From JACKFB01 sp041389525 (lineage in GTDB: Bacteria > Myxococcota_A > UBA9042 > PHBI01 > JACKFB01): a stretch of DNA of 64,000 bases. The position numbers and the translations under genes are program-made. Below the pieces are notes generated by a model, which was not told the DNA's origin, searched no databases, and saw only the letters and a list, made by a program, of their open reading frames with translations. This document shows, piece by piece, positions 46,987 through 55,888 of this stretch. Each line of letters opens with the position of its first letter. Position 1 is the stretch's first letter. The stretch spans positions 10,608-74,607 of the forward strand of contig JAWKRR010000037.1 in the NCBI GenBank assembly GCA_041389525.1, read 5' to 3'.

Positions 46987-48630
46987 ATGCTGCAGAATCG
47001 ATTGGGCCGGGCGTTGGGTGCGGCGCTGGTGTGCGTGGCGATGAGCTCCGGAGCGCACGCCGGCTCAAAGCTCTACAAGTACGACCAGTTCGCTGAGTCG
47101 ATCGACTCGGCGTCATCGCAACTGGGCGCGGGGCTGACCTCGGCGCAGGCTGGGTACGCCAAGGGTGAGGCCTTTGGCGTGATCTTCTCGCCCGCGCCGG
47201 GCGACTACCCGGTCACCATCACCTCGCTGGACCTGGTGGTCCCCGGCGTGTGTGTGGAGAGCACCTCCAACCAATACAACACCGCGGCGACCATCGAGAT
47301 CTGGTTCGGCGAGGGCGCGGGGCCCGCACCGCCGCAAGCGACGCCGAACTGGCAGATCGACACGACGGATCTCCTGGTGGACGCTGGGGCCGGCAGCGTG
47401 GCTGGCACCTTCCTCAAGCCGAACACGGCGCTGCACATCACGTTCGACCAGGACGATCCGGGCGGCCACCCGCCGCAGGTGTTCTCGGGCAAGATCTGGG
47501 TCGCCGTCCGGTTTCCGCTGGCTCCGAAAGACCTGGCATCCGAGTGGGGGGCCTGCCAGGCGCAGGGCGGCTCGGTCGCCACGGGGTGCTCGGTCGGACC
47601 GGGTCAGTGCGGGTGCCAGCCGGTGGGCACGCTGCACGACGGACTCATTACGCCGAACGTGAACATCCTCCACCACACCGCAGGCGGCTGCGAGGGCGGC
47701 GCGGTGATGTGGAGCTTCATGGAGAACCTCGGCATCAAGGGCGACCTCGTGATGCGCTTGGGCGTGCAGGTGCCCGAGGGGGGCTGTACGCCGAGCTGCA
47801 GCGGAAAGGCCTGTGGAAACGACGGATGCGGCGGTAGCTGCGGCGTGTGCGGGGCGGGCAACGTGTGCTCGCAAGGGACCTGCGTACCGGGCGGCGGTTG
47901 CACGGCGGCGTGCTCTGGCAAGGGGTGCGGCGACGACGGCTGCGGCGGCGTGTGTGGCGTCTGCGGCAGCGGGCAGGCGTGCATCGCCGGCACCTGCGCG
48001 ACCTGCACTCCCAACTGCGCGGGGAAGGCGTGCGGCGACAACGGCTGCGGCGGCGAGTGCGGGACCTGCGAAGCTGGCACGTCCTGCAAAGCTGGCGCCT
48101 GCGAGACGACGGCGGCGCCCTGCCTGCCGAGCTGCACGGGCAAGGTCTGCGGCGATGACGGCTGCGGCGGCACCTGCGGCGTGGCGTGTGGGGCGGGGCT
48201 GACCTGCGAGGCGGGCGCGTGCGTCAAAGCCGAGGAGGAGGGGCCGGCGCCGCTGATCGATTCGGTGTCGCCGAACTTCGGGTCGAACACGAAGTCGACC
48301 GAGATCGCGATCACCGGGACCGGATTTCGAGTGGGCGTGGAGGCGCGTCTGGGCGCGACGCGGCTCGGGATCATCGAGCTGGTCGGCACGACCCTCATCC
48401 AGGCGGTGGTGCCCGAGCAGATGGACCCGGGAACCTACGACCTGACCGTGATCAATACGGACAAGACGACGACGACCCTGCGCGACGCGTTCGTGGTCGC
48501 GGCGGAGGCCAGCAGCGGCTGCGCGGGTGCCGGCGGGACGAGCGCTCCGCTGGGCGCGGGCGGGCTGGTGGTGCTGGCGCTGGGGTTGATGGCCGTGGCG
48601 ACCCGCAGGCAGCGAATCGCTCGTCGCTAG
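46987..48630 (+). CDS. secreted Cys-rich protein with IPT/TIG domain and MYXO-CTERM-like tail
   Basis: 547 residues; ATG follows GGAGGAGG. Signal peptide ends near SSGAHA. An N-terminal beta domain of about 240 residues is followed by four Cys-rich modules (CTPSCSGKACGNDGCGG then CGVCGAGNVCSQGTC, and variants). Next is an IPT/TIG domain (SVSPNFGSNTKSTEIAITGTGF) and a C-terminal GCAGAGG, hydrophobic helix and RRQRIARR end, the layout of MYXO-CTERM sorting tails. Likely anchored or processed at the cell surface. Confidence 0.85.
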   Translation: MLQNRLGRALGAALVCVAMSSGAHAGSKLYKYDQFAESIDSASSQLGAGLTSAQAGYAKGEAFGVIFSPAPGDYPVTITSLDLVVPGVCVESTSNQYNTAATIEIWFGEGAGPAPPQATPNWQIDTTDLLVDAGAGSVAGTFLKPNTALHITFDQDDPGGHPPQVFSGKIWVAVRFPLAPKDLASEWGACQAQGGSVATGCSVGPGQCGCQPVGTLHDGLITPNVNILHHTAGGCEGGAVMWSFMENLGIKGDLVMRLGVQVPEGGCTPSCSGKACGNDGCGGSCGVCGAGNVCSQGTCVPGGGCTAACSGKGCGDDGCGGVCGVCGSGQACIAGTCATCTPNCAGKACGDNGCGGECGTCEAGTSCKAGACETTAAPCLPSCTGKVCGDDGCGGTCGVACGAGLTCEAGACVKAEEEGPAPLIDSVSPNFGSNTKSTEIAITGTGFRVGVEARLGATRLGIIELVGTTLIQAVVPEQMDPGTYDLTVINTDKTTTTLRDAFVVAAEASSGCAGAGGTSAPLGAGGLVVLALGLMAVATRRQRIARR

Positions 48631-48711
48631 TTTGGAAGTTGAGCGCGTGGCGGCCGGATGTTGCCGGGGCTCGTGGGCGCGTGCTATCGGGCCCCTTCCT
48701 CGGAGGCGCTG

Positions 48712-49518
48712 ATGATCGTGCGGAAATCCAAGAGCGAAATCGAGAAGATGCGGCTGGCAGGCCAAGTCGTCGCGGACGTGCACAAGATGCTACGCGATCT
48801 CGTGAAGCCCGGAGTGACCACGCGCGAGCTGGATCGGCGCGCTGAGGAGCGAATTCGTAAGGCGGGGGCGACGCCGACCTTCAAGGGCTATCAGGTCGGT
48901 CGCGATATCTTCCCCGCGTCGCTCTGTGTGTCGATCAACCAGGAGATCGTCCACGGCATCCCGAGCGATCGGGTGCTGGAAGAGGGCGATATCCTCTCGG
49001 TGGATTGCGGCGCGACGCTCGACGGATACGTCGGGGACAGCGCGGTGACCTTGCCGGTCGGAAAGGTAGCGCCCGAGATCGAGCTGCTGCTGGAGCGTAC
49101 GCGTGAGAGCCTCTATCGGGCGATCGCCGCGAGCGTGCCGGGAAATCGCGTGGGCGATGTGGGTCACGCGGTCCAGTCGTATATCGCGCCGTTTGGCTAT
49201 GGAATCGTTCAGGATTTCTGTGGGCACGGCGTGGGCCGGCGGCTGCATGAAGAGCCGCAGGTGCCGAACTACGGGATGCCGGGGACGGGCCGCCGCCTGA
49301 AGTCGGGCTGGTGCATCGCCATCGAGCCGATGGTCAATATCGGCACGCACGAGACCAAGACGCTGAACGACGGCTGGACGGTGGAGACGGCCGACGGGAC
49401 CTACAGCGCGCACTTCGAGCACTCCGTCGCCATCACCGACGACGGGCCGATCGTGCTGACCTCGCGCGGCGATGACCCGCCGGGGCCGTGGATTCCGGGG
49501 ACCTCACCCGTCCGCTAG
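48712..49518 (+). CDS. map: methionine aminopeptidase
   Basis: 268 residues from ATG 48712, six bases after GGAGG. Type I Map motifs: NQEIVHGIPSDRVLEEGDILSVD split around the metal Asp, YVGDSAVTLPVG, GHGVGRRLHEEPQVPNYG, and IEPMVNIG. Removes the initiator Met from new proteins; essential in most bacteria. Its stop codon lies inside the left inverted repeat of the element at 49515. Confidence 0.96.
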   Translation: MIVRKSKSEIEKMRLAGQVVADVHKMLRDLVKPGVTTRELDRRAEERIRKAGATPTFKGYQVGRDIFPASLCVSINQEIVHGIPSDRVLEEGDILSVDCGATLDGYVGDSAVTLPVGKVAPEIELLLERTRESLYRAIAASVPGNRVGDVGHAVQSYIAPFGYGIVQDFCGHGVGRRLHEEPQVPNYGMPGTGRRLKSGWCIAIEPMVNIGTHETKTLNDGWTVETADGTYSAHFEHSVAITDDGPIVLTSRGDDPPGPWIPGTSPVR

Positions 49519-49707
49519 GAGCTTGTAGTGGATACGGGGTTCAGGTGGAGCCGAGGTGCCTTCGAGGTGATTCGGCGAGGCGCGGCGAAGCGAAGCCAGT
49601 CCCAGAACCCGAGGTAAACCAAGGGGTTTTCCGCAGTGATTCAGGGACGCCGAGGCGCCCGAAAGCGCCCGGAGCCGCCGAATCATCTAGTCACTACGCG
49701 CTCCTAG
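49515..49707. mobile_element. MITE-like 193-bp element with terminal inverted repeats
   Basis: Left end CTAGGAGCTTGTAGTG (49515-49530) is the inverted copy of the right end CACTACGCGCTCCTAG (49692-49707) with two mismatches in 16. Inside, TGATTCGGCG (49568) pairs with CGCCGAATCA near 49676, giving a nested stem. No gene is inside. The left end overlaps the map stop and the right end supplies the last codons and stop of the AmpG-like gene. No target duplication was identified, so insertion is inferred from structure only. Confidence 0.5.
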
Positions 49708-51225
49708 GCGGGGCGCGTCCGCCGCTGTCGTGCCGTCGAGATAGGGCACGAAGGGCAGGATCAGCATGCCGGGGATGGCGGCGACGAAGCTGAGCGCGAA
49801 GTAGTTCGCGAAGCCCAGGGCCTCGGCGAGGACGCCGCTCATCACGCCGGCGATGGTGAAGCTGACGCTCATCAGGGCGGTCACGATGGCCATGTGGGCC
49901 GCCTTGAACGGCGGGCGGCAGCAGCGCATCAGGTAGACCATGAGCACGGCGGTGCCGAGGCCCGAGCCGAGGGACTCGACGGCGATGACGGCGGTGAGCA
50001 CGGTGAGGCTGGGCGGGGGCTCGCCGGGGGTGACGAGCAGCGCGAGGGCCATGAAGGCGAGATTCGGGACGTTCTGGGCGAGGACCAGCGGCCAGAGCCA
50101 GCGCCGGAGGCCGTCGCGGGAGATGAGCCAGCCCCCGAGGAGGGTGCCGATGAACGACGCGATGAGGCCGATGGTGCCGCTGGCGATGCCGTACTCGGAC
50201 ATCGTCATGCCGATGTCGCGCAGGAAGGGGTAGCGCATCTTCAGGAGGAAGGACTCGCCGGTGCGGAAGAGGACGACGAAGGCGAGGATGCGATGGACGC
50301 GGGGCTGGGCGAGGAAGTCGACGAAGGCGGACGCGTAGAAGGAGTCGGAGAGGGCGAGGCGGCGCTTGAGGGGGCCGAGCATGGCGACGCCGAAGAAGAG
50401 AGCGAGGAGCAGGGCGATGCTGATGGCGCCGGCGGTGTCGAGGCGGGCGAGGATGGGGACGCGGGCGGTGGCTGCGGCGAGGGCGGTGGCCCAGGTGTCG
50501 CTCGCGAGGGCGGCGCGGATCGCCAGGACGGCGGCGCCGATGGCGAGGGCGGCGAGGAGCACGCGAGGGCGGGCGGCGAGGCGCGGGAGGTCGGAGAGCG
50601 GGCGGAGGGGCGTCTCGACGTGGGGGAGGAAGCGGTGGTGGTAGGCTAGGAGCGCGGCGAGGACGGCCGCGGACGCGAAGAACGCGGCAGGCCAGCCCGC
50701 GGCGGCGGCGAGCAGGATGATGGGGCCACCGACGGCCAGCATCGCGAGCTTGTAGGCGGTCGCGCGGAAGCCGACGTAGGCGCTCTGGGCCTTGGAGTCG
50801 AGGGCCTCGAGGTAGTAGCCGTCGATGGCGATGTCGTGGGTGGCGGCGACCGCGGCGAGCAGCGTGAAGAGGACGGCGGCGACCGTGAGAGGGCTTGGGA
50901 GGGTCGCGGCGAAGGCGAGGAGCGCGACCAGGACGACGAGGGCGACCTCGGTGAGGACGAGCCAGCGGCGCTTGGTGCCGAAGCCGTCGAGCAGGGGTCC
51001 CCAGAGGAACTTGAGGTTCCACGGGAGGTGGAAGAGCGAGGTCAGCCCGATGGTGGCGAGGCTGGCGCCCAGCTCCTTGAAGAGGACCTCCGACAGCGAG
51101 TGCACGATGCTGTAGGGGAAACCCTCGGCGTAGTAGGTGCTGGCGACCCAAAAGCGCGGGGATGACAGGCCGCGCTGGGGCGGCGGGGGCGCGGGCGGCG
51201 GGGCGGGAGCGGGGGGTGGTGTCAC
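49687..51225 (-). CDS. AmpG-like MFS permease
   Basis: 512 residues, about 14 segments. FWVASTYYAEGFPYSIVHSLSEV and THDIAIDGYYLEAL (cf. AmpG DIvaDAYr) suggest the muropeptide permease branch. A Pro-rich N-terminus (PPPAPAPPPAPPPP) is unusual. The last codons (ARSD, stop) come from the right repeat of the 49515 element, so the native C-terminus may have been replaced. Starts 17 bases after the YyaL-like gene. Substrate is inferred, not shown. Confidence 0.75.
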   Translation of the reverse strand: MTPPPAPAPPPAPPPPQRGLSSPRFWVASTYYAEGFPYSIVHSLSEVLFKELGASLATIGLTSLFHLPWNLKFLWGPLLDGFGTKRRWLVLTEVALVVLVALLAFAATLPSPLTVAAVLFTLLAAVAATHDIAIDGYYLEALDSKAQSAYVGFRATAYKLAMLAVGGPIILLAAAAGWPAAFFASAAVLAALLAYHHRFLPHVETPLRPLSDLPRLAARPRVLLAALAIGAAVLAIRAALASDTWATALAAATARVPILARLDTAGAISIALLLALFFGVAMLGPLKRRLALSDSFYASAFVDFLAQPRVHRILAFVVLFRTGESFLLKMRYPFLRDIGMTMSEYGIASGTIGLIASFIGTLLGGWLISRDGLRRWLWPLVLAQNVPNLAFMALALLVTPGEPPPSLTVLTAVIAVESLGSGLGTAVLMVYLMRCCRPPFKAAHMAIVTALMSVSFTIAGVMSGVLAEALGFANYFALSFVAAIPGMLILPFVPYLDGTTAADAPRLGARSD

Positions 51226-51241
51226 GCGGCGCAGCGTCGCA

Positions 51242-53533
51242 TCAATGCAGCCAACCGGCGAGAAGCTGCTTGCGAAAGGTGGTCGCGTCGGAGGTCGGGA
51301 GTTGGCAGGCGCCGCGCACGCACACGTAGGCGGTGGGTTTGCCGGCGGCGGCGTCCTTGGCGGCTAGGGCGGGCATCGCGGCGAGCAGGGGCGGGGGGGC
51401 GCCGGCGGCCGGGAGGCGCGCGATGACGGCCCAGGAGGGCGAGAGCTTGTCGAGCGCGGCGCTGAGGGCCTTGGTCTCGGGGGCGTCGGCGGCGCCGGCG
51501 ACGACGACCTCGTAGTAGGGGCCGAGCATCTGGATGGCCACGTCGGCGATGCCCGACGCGCCGAGGCCGGAGCTGGTCAGGAGCGGCGCCAGCGACTTGG
51601 CGGCCTCGTCCACGCGCGCCCAGCGCTTCGTGTCGCCCGTGAGCGCGGCGAGCCGCAGCATCGCCTCGAGCAGGACGGCGTTGCCGGAGGGGCGAGCGCC
51701 GTCGTAGGGGTCGAAGGTCCGCACGACCAGCGAAGCGTCGTCGGCAGGCGAGAGATACCAGCCGCCGGCGGGGCGCTTGAAGCGCTGGTCGGCCTCGTCG
51801 ACCAGGTCGCGGGCGCGGTTGAACGCCTCGATTTCCCCGGTGGCGTCGAACAAATCGAGAAGTCCGAGGGCGAGGTAGGCGTAGTCGTCGAGGATGGCGG
51901 CGTGCTCGGCGTGTCCGTCGTTTGATGCGCGTAGCAGGCGGCCCTCGGGGCTGCGATGTAGGTGCCACAAGAGGTCGGCGGTGGCGCGGGCCGCCTGCAG
52001 GTAGCGGGGGTCGCCGGTGGCGCGGTGGCCGAGGGCGAGGGCTGAGAGGGTGAGGCCGTTCCAACTGGTCACGAGCTTGGTGTCGAGGTGCGGCCGGGGC
52101 CGCGCGGCGCGCACTTCCAGCAGACGCCCGCGCCACGACTCGAGGAGCGCCTCAAGCTGGGCGGGGGTGCGGCGGAGCTCACGGGAGAGCGCGGCGAGGT
52201 CGGCTTGGCGCGACGGGACGCTGCGCGCCTCGTCGAAGGTCCCGGGCACGCGGACGCTGAGGATCGCCGCGAGCGCCTTGCCGTCGACGGGACCCGCGAG
52301 GGCCTCGAGCTCGGCCGGCGTCCACACGTAGAAGCTGCCCTCCTCGCCGCCACTGTCTGCGTCGAAGCTGGCGTAGAATCCGCCGCCGGGGGCCGCCATC
52401 TCGCCGAGCAGGAAGTCCAGGGTGCGCCGGCCGACCTCGGTGTATCGCGGCTCGCTGAACGCGGCGCCCGCCTCAAAGTAGAGCGCCGCGAGCTGCGCGT
52501 TGTCGTAGAGCATCTTCTCAAAGTGCGGCACCAGCCACGTCGGCTCTACCGTGTAGCGATGGAACCCCCCTGCCAGCGGGTCATGGATGCCGCCGGCCGC
52601 CATCGCGTCCAAGGTCCGCCGCACCCCGGCCTCCAGGGAGGCGCCGCCCCACTTTCGCCACGCGTGCAGCAGGAATCGCCAGCGACCCGTGGTCGGGAAT
52701 TTCATGCGCCCGCGAAATCCGCCGTTCGTGGGGTCGAATGCCCCCAGCGCGCTGCCGACGATCCGCCGAATTCCATCGACGTCCGCCGGCGCGTCGCCCG
52801 CCGCGACCCCCTCCCGCGAGAGCTGCGCCAGCACGCGCGACGCGTCGCGCTCGACACTCTCGCGGTCGCTCTGCCAGCGCTGGGTCGCCTGCTGCACCAC
52901 CCCCATGAAGCGGTCGCGCGGCAAATAGGTCCCGGCGAAGAAGGGGCGCAAATCCGGCGTCAGAATCAGCGTCATCGGCCAACCGCCGCGCCCGGTCATC
53001 GACTGCACCGCGTCCATGTAGATGGCGTCGACGTCAGGGCGCTCCTCACGGTCGACCTTGATGCACACGTAGTTCTGGTTGAGGAAGGCCGCGACGTCGT
53101 CGTGCTCGAAGACCTCCTCTTCCATGACGTGGCACCAGTGGCACGACGAGTAACCCACCGAGAGCAAGATCGGCAGATTGCCCGCCCGGGCCCGCGCGAA
53201 CGCCTCCGCCCCCCACGGGTACCAATCGATCGGGTTGTGGGCGTGCTGCTTGAGGTACTGCGATCGCTGACCCGCGAGGTGATTTCCCTGCTTTCGAATC
53301 GTCGCCGGGTCCGCGGGCGCGGTGAGCGCAGGGGCCTCGGCGGCCGCAGCGCCGGGCTCGCCGCTTGGCGCCGTCGCTTGTGGCGCGGGGGCGGCCGCGT
53401 CTGCCTGCGCACCACCTGCGGCAGCGGGCGCCGACGCTTCCGGCTCGCTCGCGCTCGAGGGGGCCACCGCCGGTTTCGCGCACCCCCACGCGCACAGCCC
53501 GACCGCCAGCGCCACGACCCCGTTCCTGCTCAC
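51242..53533 (-). CDS. YyaL/SPATA20-type thioredoxin-domain lipoprotein
   Basis: 763 residues from GTG 53533, eight bases after GGAGG. Signal VVALAVGLCAWGC is a lipobox; an Ala/Pro-rich linker runs to about residue 70. The DUF255 thioredoxin core shows LLSVGYSSCHWCHVMEEEVF with CxxC, and a six-hairpin glycosidase-like helical domain follows (GGIHDPLAGGFHRYTVE, VTSWNGLTLSALALGHR). Usual YyaL proteins are cytoplasmic; the lipobox here makes this one periplasmic or membrane bound. Function of the family is unsettled. Confidence 0.85.
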   Translation of the reverse strand: MSRNGVVALAVGLCAWGCAKPAVAPSSASEPEASAPAAAGGAQADAAAPAPQATAPSGEPGAAAAEAPALTAPADPATIRKQGNHLAGQRSQYLKQHAHNPIDWYPWGAEAFARARAGNLPILLSVGYSSCHWCHVMEEEVFEHDDVAAFLNQNYVCIKVDREERPDVDAIYMDAVQSMTGRGGWPMTLILTPDLRPFFAGTYLPRDRFMGVVQQATQRWQSDRESVERDASRVLAQLSREGVAAGDAPADVDGIRRIVGSALGAFDPTNGGFRGRMKFPTTGRWRFLLHAWRKWGGASLEAGVRRTLDAMAAGGIHDPLAGGFHRYTVEPTWLVPHFEKMLYDNAQLAALYFEAGAAFSEPRYTEVGRRTLDFLLGEMAAPGGGFYASFDADSGGEEGSFYVWTPAELEALAGPVDGKALAAILSVRVPGTFDEARSVPSRQADLAALSRELRRTPAQLEALLESWRGRLLEVRAARPRPHLDTKLVTSWNGLTLSALALGHRATGDPRYLQAARATADLLWHLHRSPEGRLLRASNDGHAEHAAILDDYAYLALGLLDLFDATGEIEAFNRARDLVDEADQRFKRPAGGWYLSPADDASLVVRTFDPYDGARPSGNAVLLEAMLRLAALTGDTKRWARVDEAAKSLAPLLTSSGLGASGIADVAIQMLGPYYEVVVAGAADAPETKALSAALDKLSPSWAVIARLPAAGAPPPLLAAMPALAAKDAAAGKPTAYVCVRGACQLPTSDATTFRKQLLAGWLH

Positions 53534-53657
53534 GACCGACCTCCAAAACGCGCTGTTTTCGCAGGTTTTCCCACGCGAACCGCCCGAAGTCCACTCGCAG
53601 CCAGCCCGCCGGAGCCTCCCTTGACGCGCCCGCAGCCTCGCCGCCACTCTCGCCTGC

Positions 53658-54755
53658 ATGAGTGAAGACGCCCTCGCCGAAGTCTTGCCCCGCGTGGCCG
53701 CGCGCGTGGCCCGCGTCCGGCTTGGGGACTGGCCCACACCCGTCGAGCCCCTGCGCGGACTCGGCCGCGACGACGTCTACGTCAAGCGCGAGGACCTGAG
53801 CGCCCGCGCTTACGGCGGGAACAAGGTGCGCCCCCTCGAGACCATGTTCGCGTGGATGGCCGCGCAAGGCGCGCGCCGCGTCTACGCCACCGGCGCCTGG
53901 GGCTCCAATCAAGCCCTCGCCACCGCGGTCCACGCCCCAAGCGCCGGCCTCGACGCGGGCGCCCTGCTCTTCCCGCAGCCCGCCTCGCCGCCCGCGTGCG
54001 ACAACCTCGCGTCGCTGCTCTCACTCGGCGCCGACGTGCGCCTGCTCCCGACGATCGCGCTATTTCCCGCGGCGGTCGCTCGCACCGCCATCATCGGCCG
54101 TGTGCGCGGAGGCGCTGACGTCGTCATGGCGCCAGGAGCCGCGACCCCGCGAGGCGCCATCGGCCACCTGACGGCCGCGCTCGAGGTCGCCCTTGCTGTG
54201 GTCGCCGGCCAGCTTCCAGCGCCGCGGCACGTCATCTTGCCCGTCGGTAGCACCTGCACCTCTGCGGGTTTGCTCGCCGGATTCGCCGCAGCCGCAGATC
54301 TCGGGCTGGGTTTCCTCGACGGTCCACCGACAGTGCACGCGGTGCGCGTGACGCCCTGGCCGGTGACCGCCGACTTCCGGATCCTGGGCCTGGCGGGGCA
54401 CACCGCGGCGTTCATCGAGTCCATGGGCGGGCCGCCCGCGCCGAAACCCCGCGAATTGGCTGCCCGACTCCGAACCAGTGGGGACTTTCTCGGGCGCGGC
54501 TACGGTCGCGCCACCGCGCGCGGAGACGCCGCGAGCGAGGCCTTCGCTCTGGCCGGCGGGCCGAAGCTCGATTCGACTTACTCGGCCAAGGCCGCCGCAT
54601 ACATGCTCCACGTCCTGCGCGGGCTGGACGGTCCTGTGCTCTTTTGGTCGACGAAGAGCTCGTCTCCGCTCCCGACAGTGGATTCGGCGGCCCTCGACGC
54701 GCGCTCCTTCCCCGTAAGGCAGTGGCTCTCAGCGCGTACGGAGACGCCGCACTGA
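53658..54755 (+). CDS. ACC deaminase/D-cysteine desulfhydrase-family PLP enzyme
   Basis: 365 residues. LGDWPTPVEPL and VKREDLSARAYGGNKVRPLE carry the PLP Lys in GGNK; GSTCTSAGLLAGFAAA is the phosphate loop. Family includes 1-aminocyclopropane-1-carboxylate deaminase and D-cysteine desulfhydrase; the exact amino-acid substrate is not clear. Divergent from the YyaL-like gene. Confidence 0.85.
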   Translation: MSEDALAEVLPRVAARVARVRLGDWPTPVEPLRGLGRDDVYVKREDLSARAYGGNKVRPLETMFAWMAAQGARRVYATGAWGSNQALATAVHAPSAGLDAGALLFPQPASPPACDNLASLLSLGADVRLLPTIALFPAAVARTAIIGRVRGGADVVMAPGAATPRGAIGHLTAALEVALAVVAGQLPAPRHVILPVGSTCTSAGLLAGFAAAADLGLGFLDGPPTVHAVRVTPWPVTADFRILGLAGHTAAFIESMGGPPAPKPRELAARLRTSGDFLGRGYGRATARGDAASEAFALAGGPKLDSTYSAKAAAYMLHVLRGLDGPVLFWSTKSSSPLPTVDSAALDARSFPVRQWLSARTETPH

Positions 54756-54796
54756 GCGGCCCGGCAGAATTTCAATGCGCTGCGTCACTTTTGCGC

Positions 54797-54812
54797 GGGG
54801 TCAATTGACCCC
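54797..54812. promoter_or_regulatory. perfect 16-bp palindrome GGGGTCAATTGACCCC
   Basis: Uninterrupted dyad in the 194-base gap between the PLP enzyme and the hydroxylase-like gene. A dimeric repressor site is a natural reading. As RNA it would be a weak hairpin without T-run, so a terminator is less likely. Confidence 0.45.
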
Positions 54813-54949
54813 TCTAGGCGCCCCCTATTGCAAGGTGCCACGTGTCGCCGTAGGGTTCTGTGGGTAGCCCCCACGCCCGCGGCGATCCCCGCACCCAGTG
54901 CCCGTCGCGCGCACCACCGCAGGTCGAAGTCCTCATCGGAGGCGACTCG

Positions 54950-55831
54950 ATGCTCTACCTCCTCGCTGGCCTGCTAATCGGCAGTCTCGCAGACTATATG
55001 CTCCACCGCTTTTTCGGCCACGGGCCGGGAGCGCCGCGCAGCGCTGCGCCGCTGATCAGCCGGCACACGCAGATTCACCACGTGGTGTTCTCGAGCCGCC
55101 GCGGCATGGAGGCCGCACGAGGCGAGACGCGACGCGAGCACACGCGCCTCCAAGGCCGCGCTTGGCTGATTTTGGTGATGCTCATTCTCGTCGCCGGCGG
55201 CGCGCTCCTGCCAATCGCGGGGATGGAAGCGGCCGCCATGCTGATGACCGGCCTGCTGGTCTCCCTGATTTCCTATGACGTGCTGCACTGGCTACACCAC
55301 GCGCCGGTGCCCGGTTGGCTCGGGAAGATGCCCGGCTACCGCCAGCTTCGAAATTGGCACCATCGCCACCACGAAGAGCCCGACGCGTACTTCGCCGTGC
55401 TGCTCCCGGTCTGGGACTACATCTTCTTCACGCACCAGGGCCTGGCCGAAGCTGAGCGGCGAGCGCGCCCGGCCGAGGAAGCTGGCGAGACGGAGTCCGC
55501 CGCGCGCTCGCGCCCCACGACCTCCATGCGGGCGCTGCTCCGCGACACGATGGCGGCCGCCGACGCCGAGGTCAGCGACTCCAACGCCGACCCGAAGTCG
55601 AGGAAGGAGAAGCGGAAAGACGCCAAGACCGACGCGGGGAGCACGCGAACGCGGCCCACGACCAGCTCGCAAGCGCGCCCGCAGACCTCGCCCGCGGCGC
55701 CCGCCAAGACGCGGTCAGGCGCTCAGGCGCGACCCGCGGGGAAGGCCACCGGTGCCAAGTGGCTGAACGTCATGGACGCTGACGCCGACGCCGGCATCAA
55801 GGTCAGCGCGGTGAAGGAAGAAGAGGACTGA
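54950..55831 (+). CDS. fatty acid hydroxylase/sterol desaturase-like membrane protein with disordered tail
   Basis: 293 residues from ATG 54950, seven bases after GGAGG. Two hydrophobic regions (LYLLAGLLIGSLADYML; AWLILVMLILVAGGALLPIAG) and His clusters HRFFGH, HTQIHH, HWLHH and WHHRHHEE fit the di-iron hydroxylase superfamily. From about residue 175 the protein is a Lys/Arg/Ala/Thr-rich, low-complexity tail (KSRKEKRKDAKTDAGS), unusual for the family. Likely modifies a lipid at the membrane. Confidence 0.8.
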   Translation: MLYLLAGLLIGSLADYMLHRFFGHGPGAPRSAAPLISRHTQIHHVVFSSRRGMEAARGETRREHTRLQGRAWLILVMLILVAGGALLPIAGMEAAAMLMTGLLVSLISYDVLHWLHHAPVPGWLGKMPGYRQLRNWHHRHHEEPDAYFAVLLPVWDYIFFTHQGLAEAERRARPAEEAGETESAARSRPTTSMRALLRDTMAAADAEVSDSNADPKSRKEKRKDAKTDAGSTRTRPTTSSQARPQTSPAAPAKTRSGAQARPAGKATGAKWLNVMDADADAGIKVSAVKEEED

Positions 55832-55888
55832 GCGAGGGGCGCGCGGGGGGCCCCCAGCGCCTTTGCGAGTCGACGCCGAGCGCAGCGA

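Noticed and set aside
54826..54840. TGGCACCTTGC on the minus strand, resembling a sigma-54 promoter
   Set aside because: The spacing between GG and GC is four bases too short, so RNA polymerase-sigma-54 would not fit.
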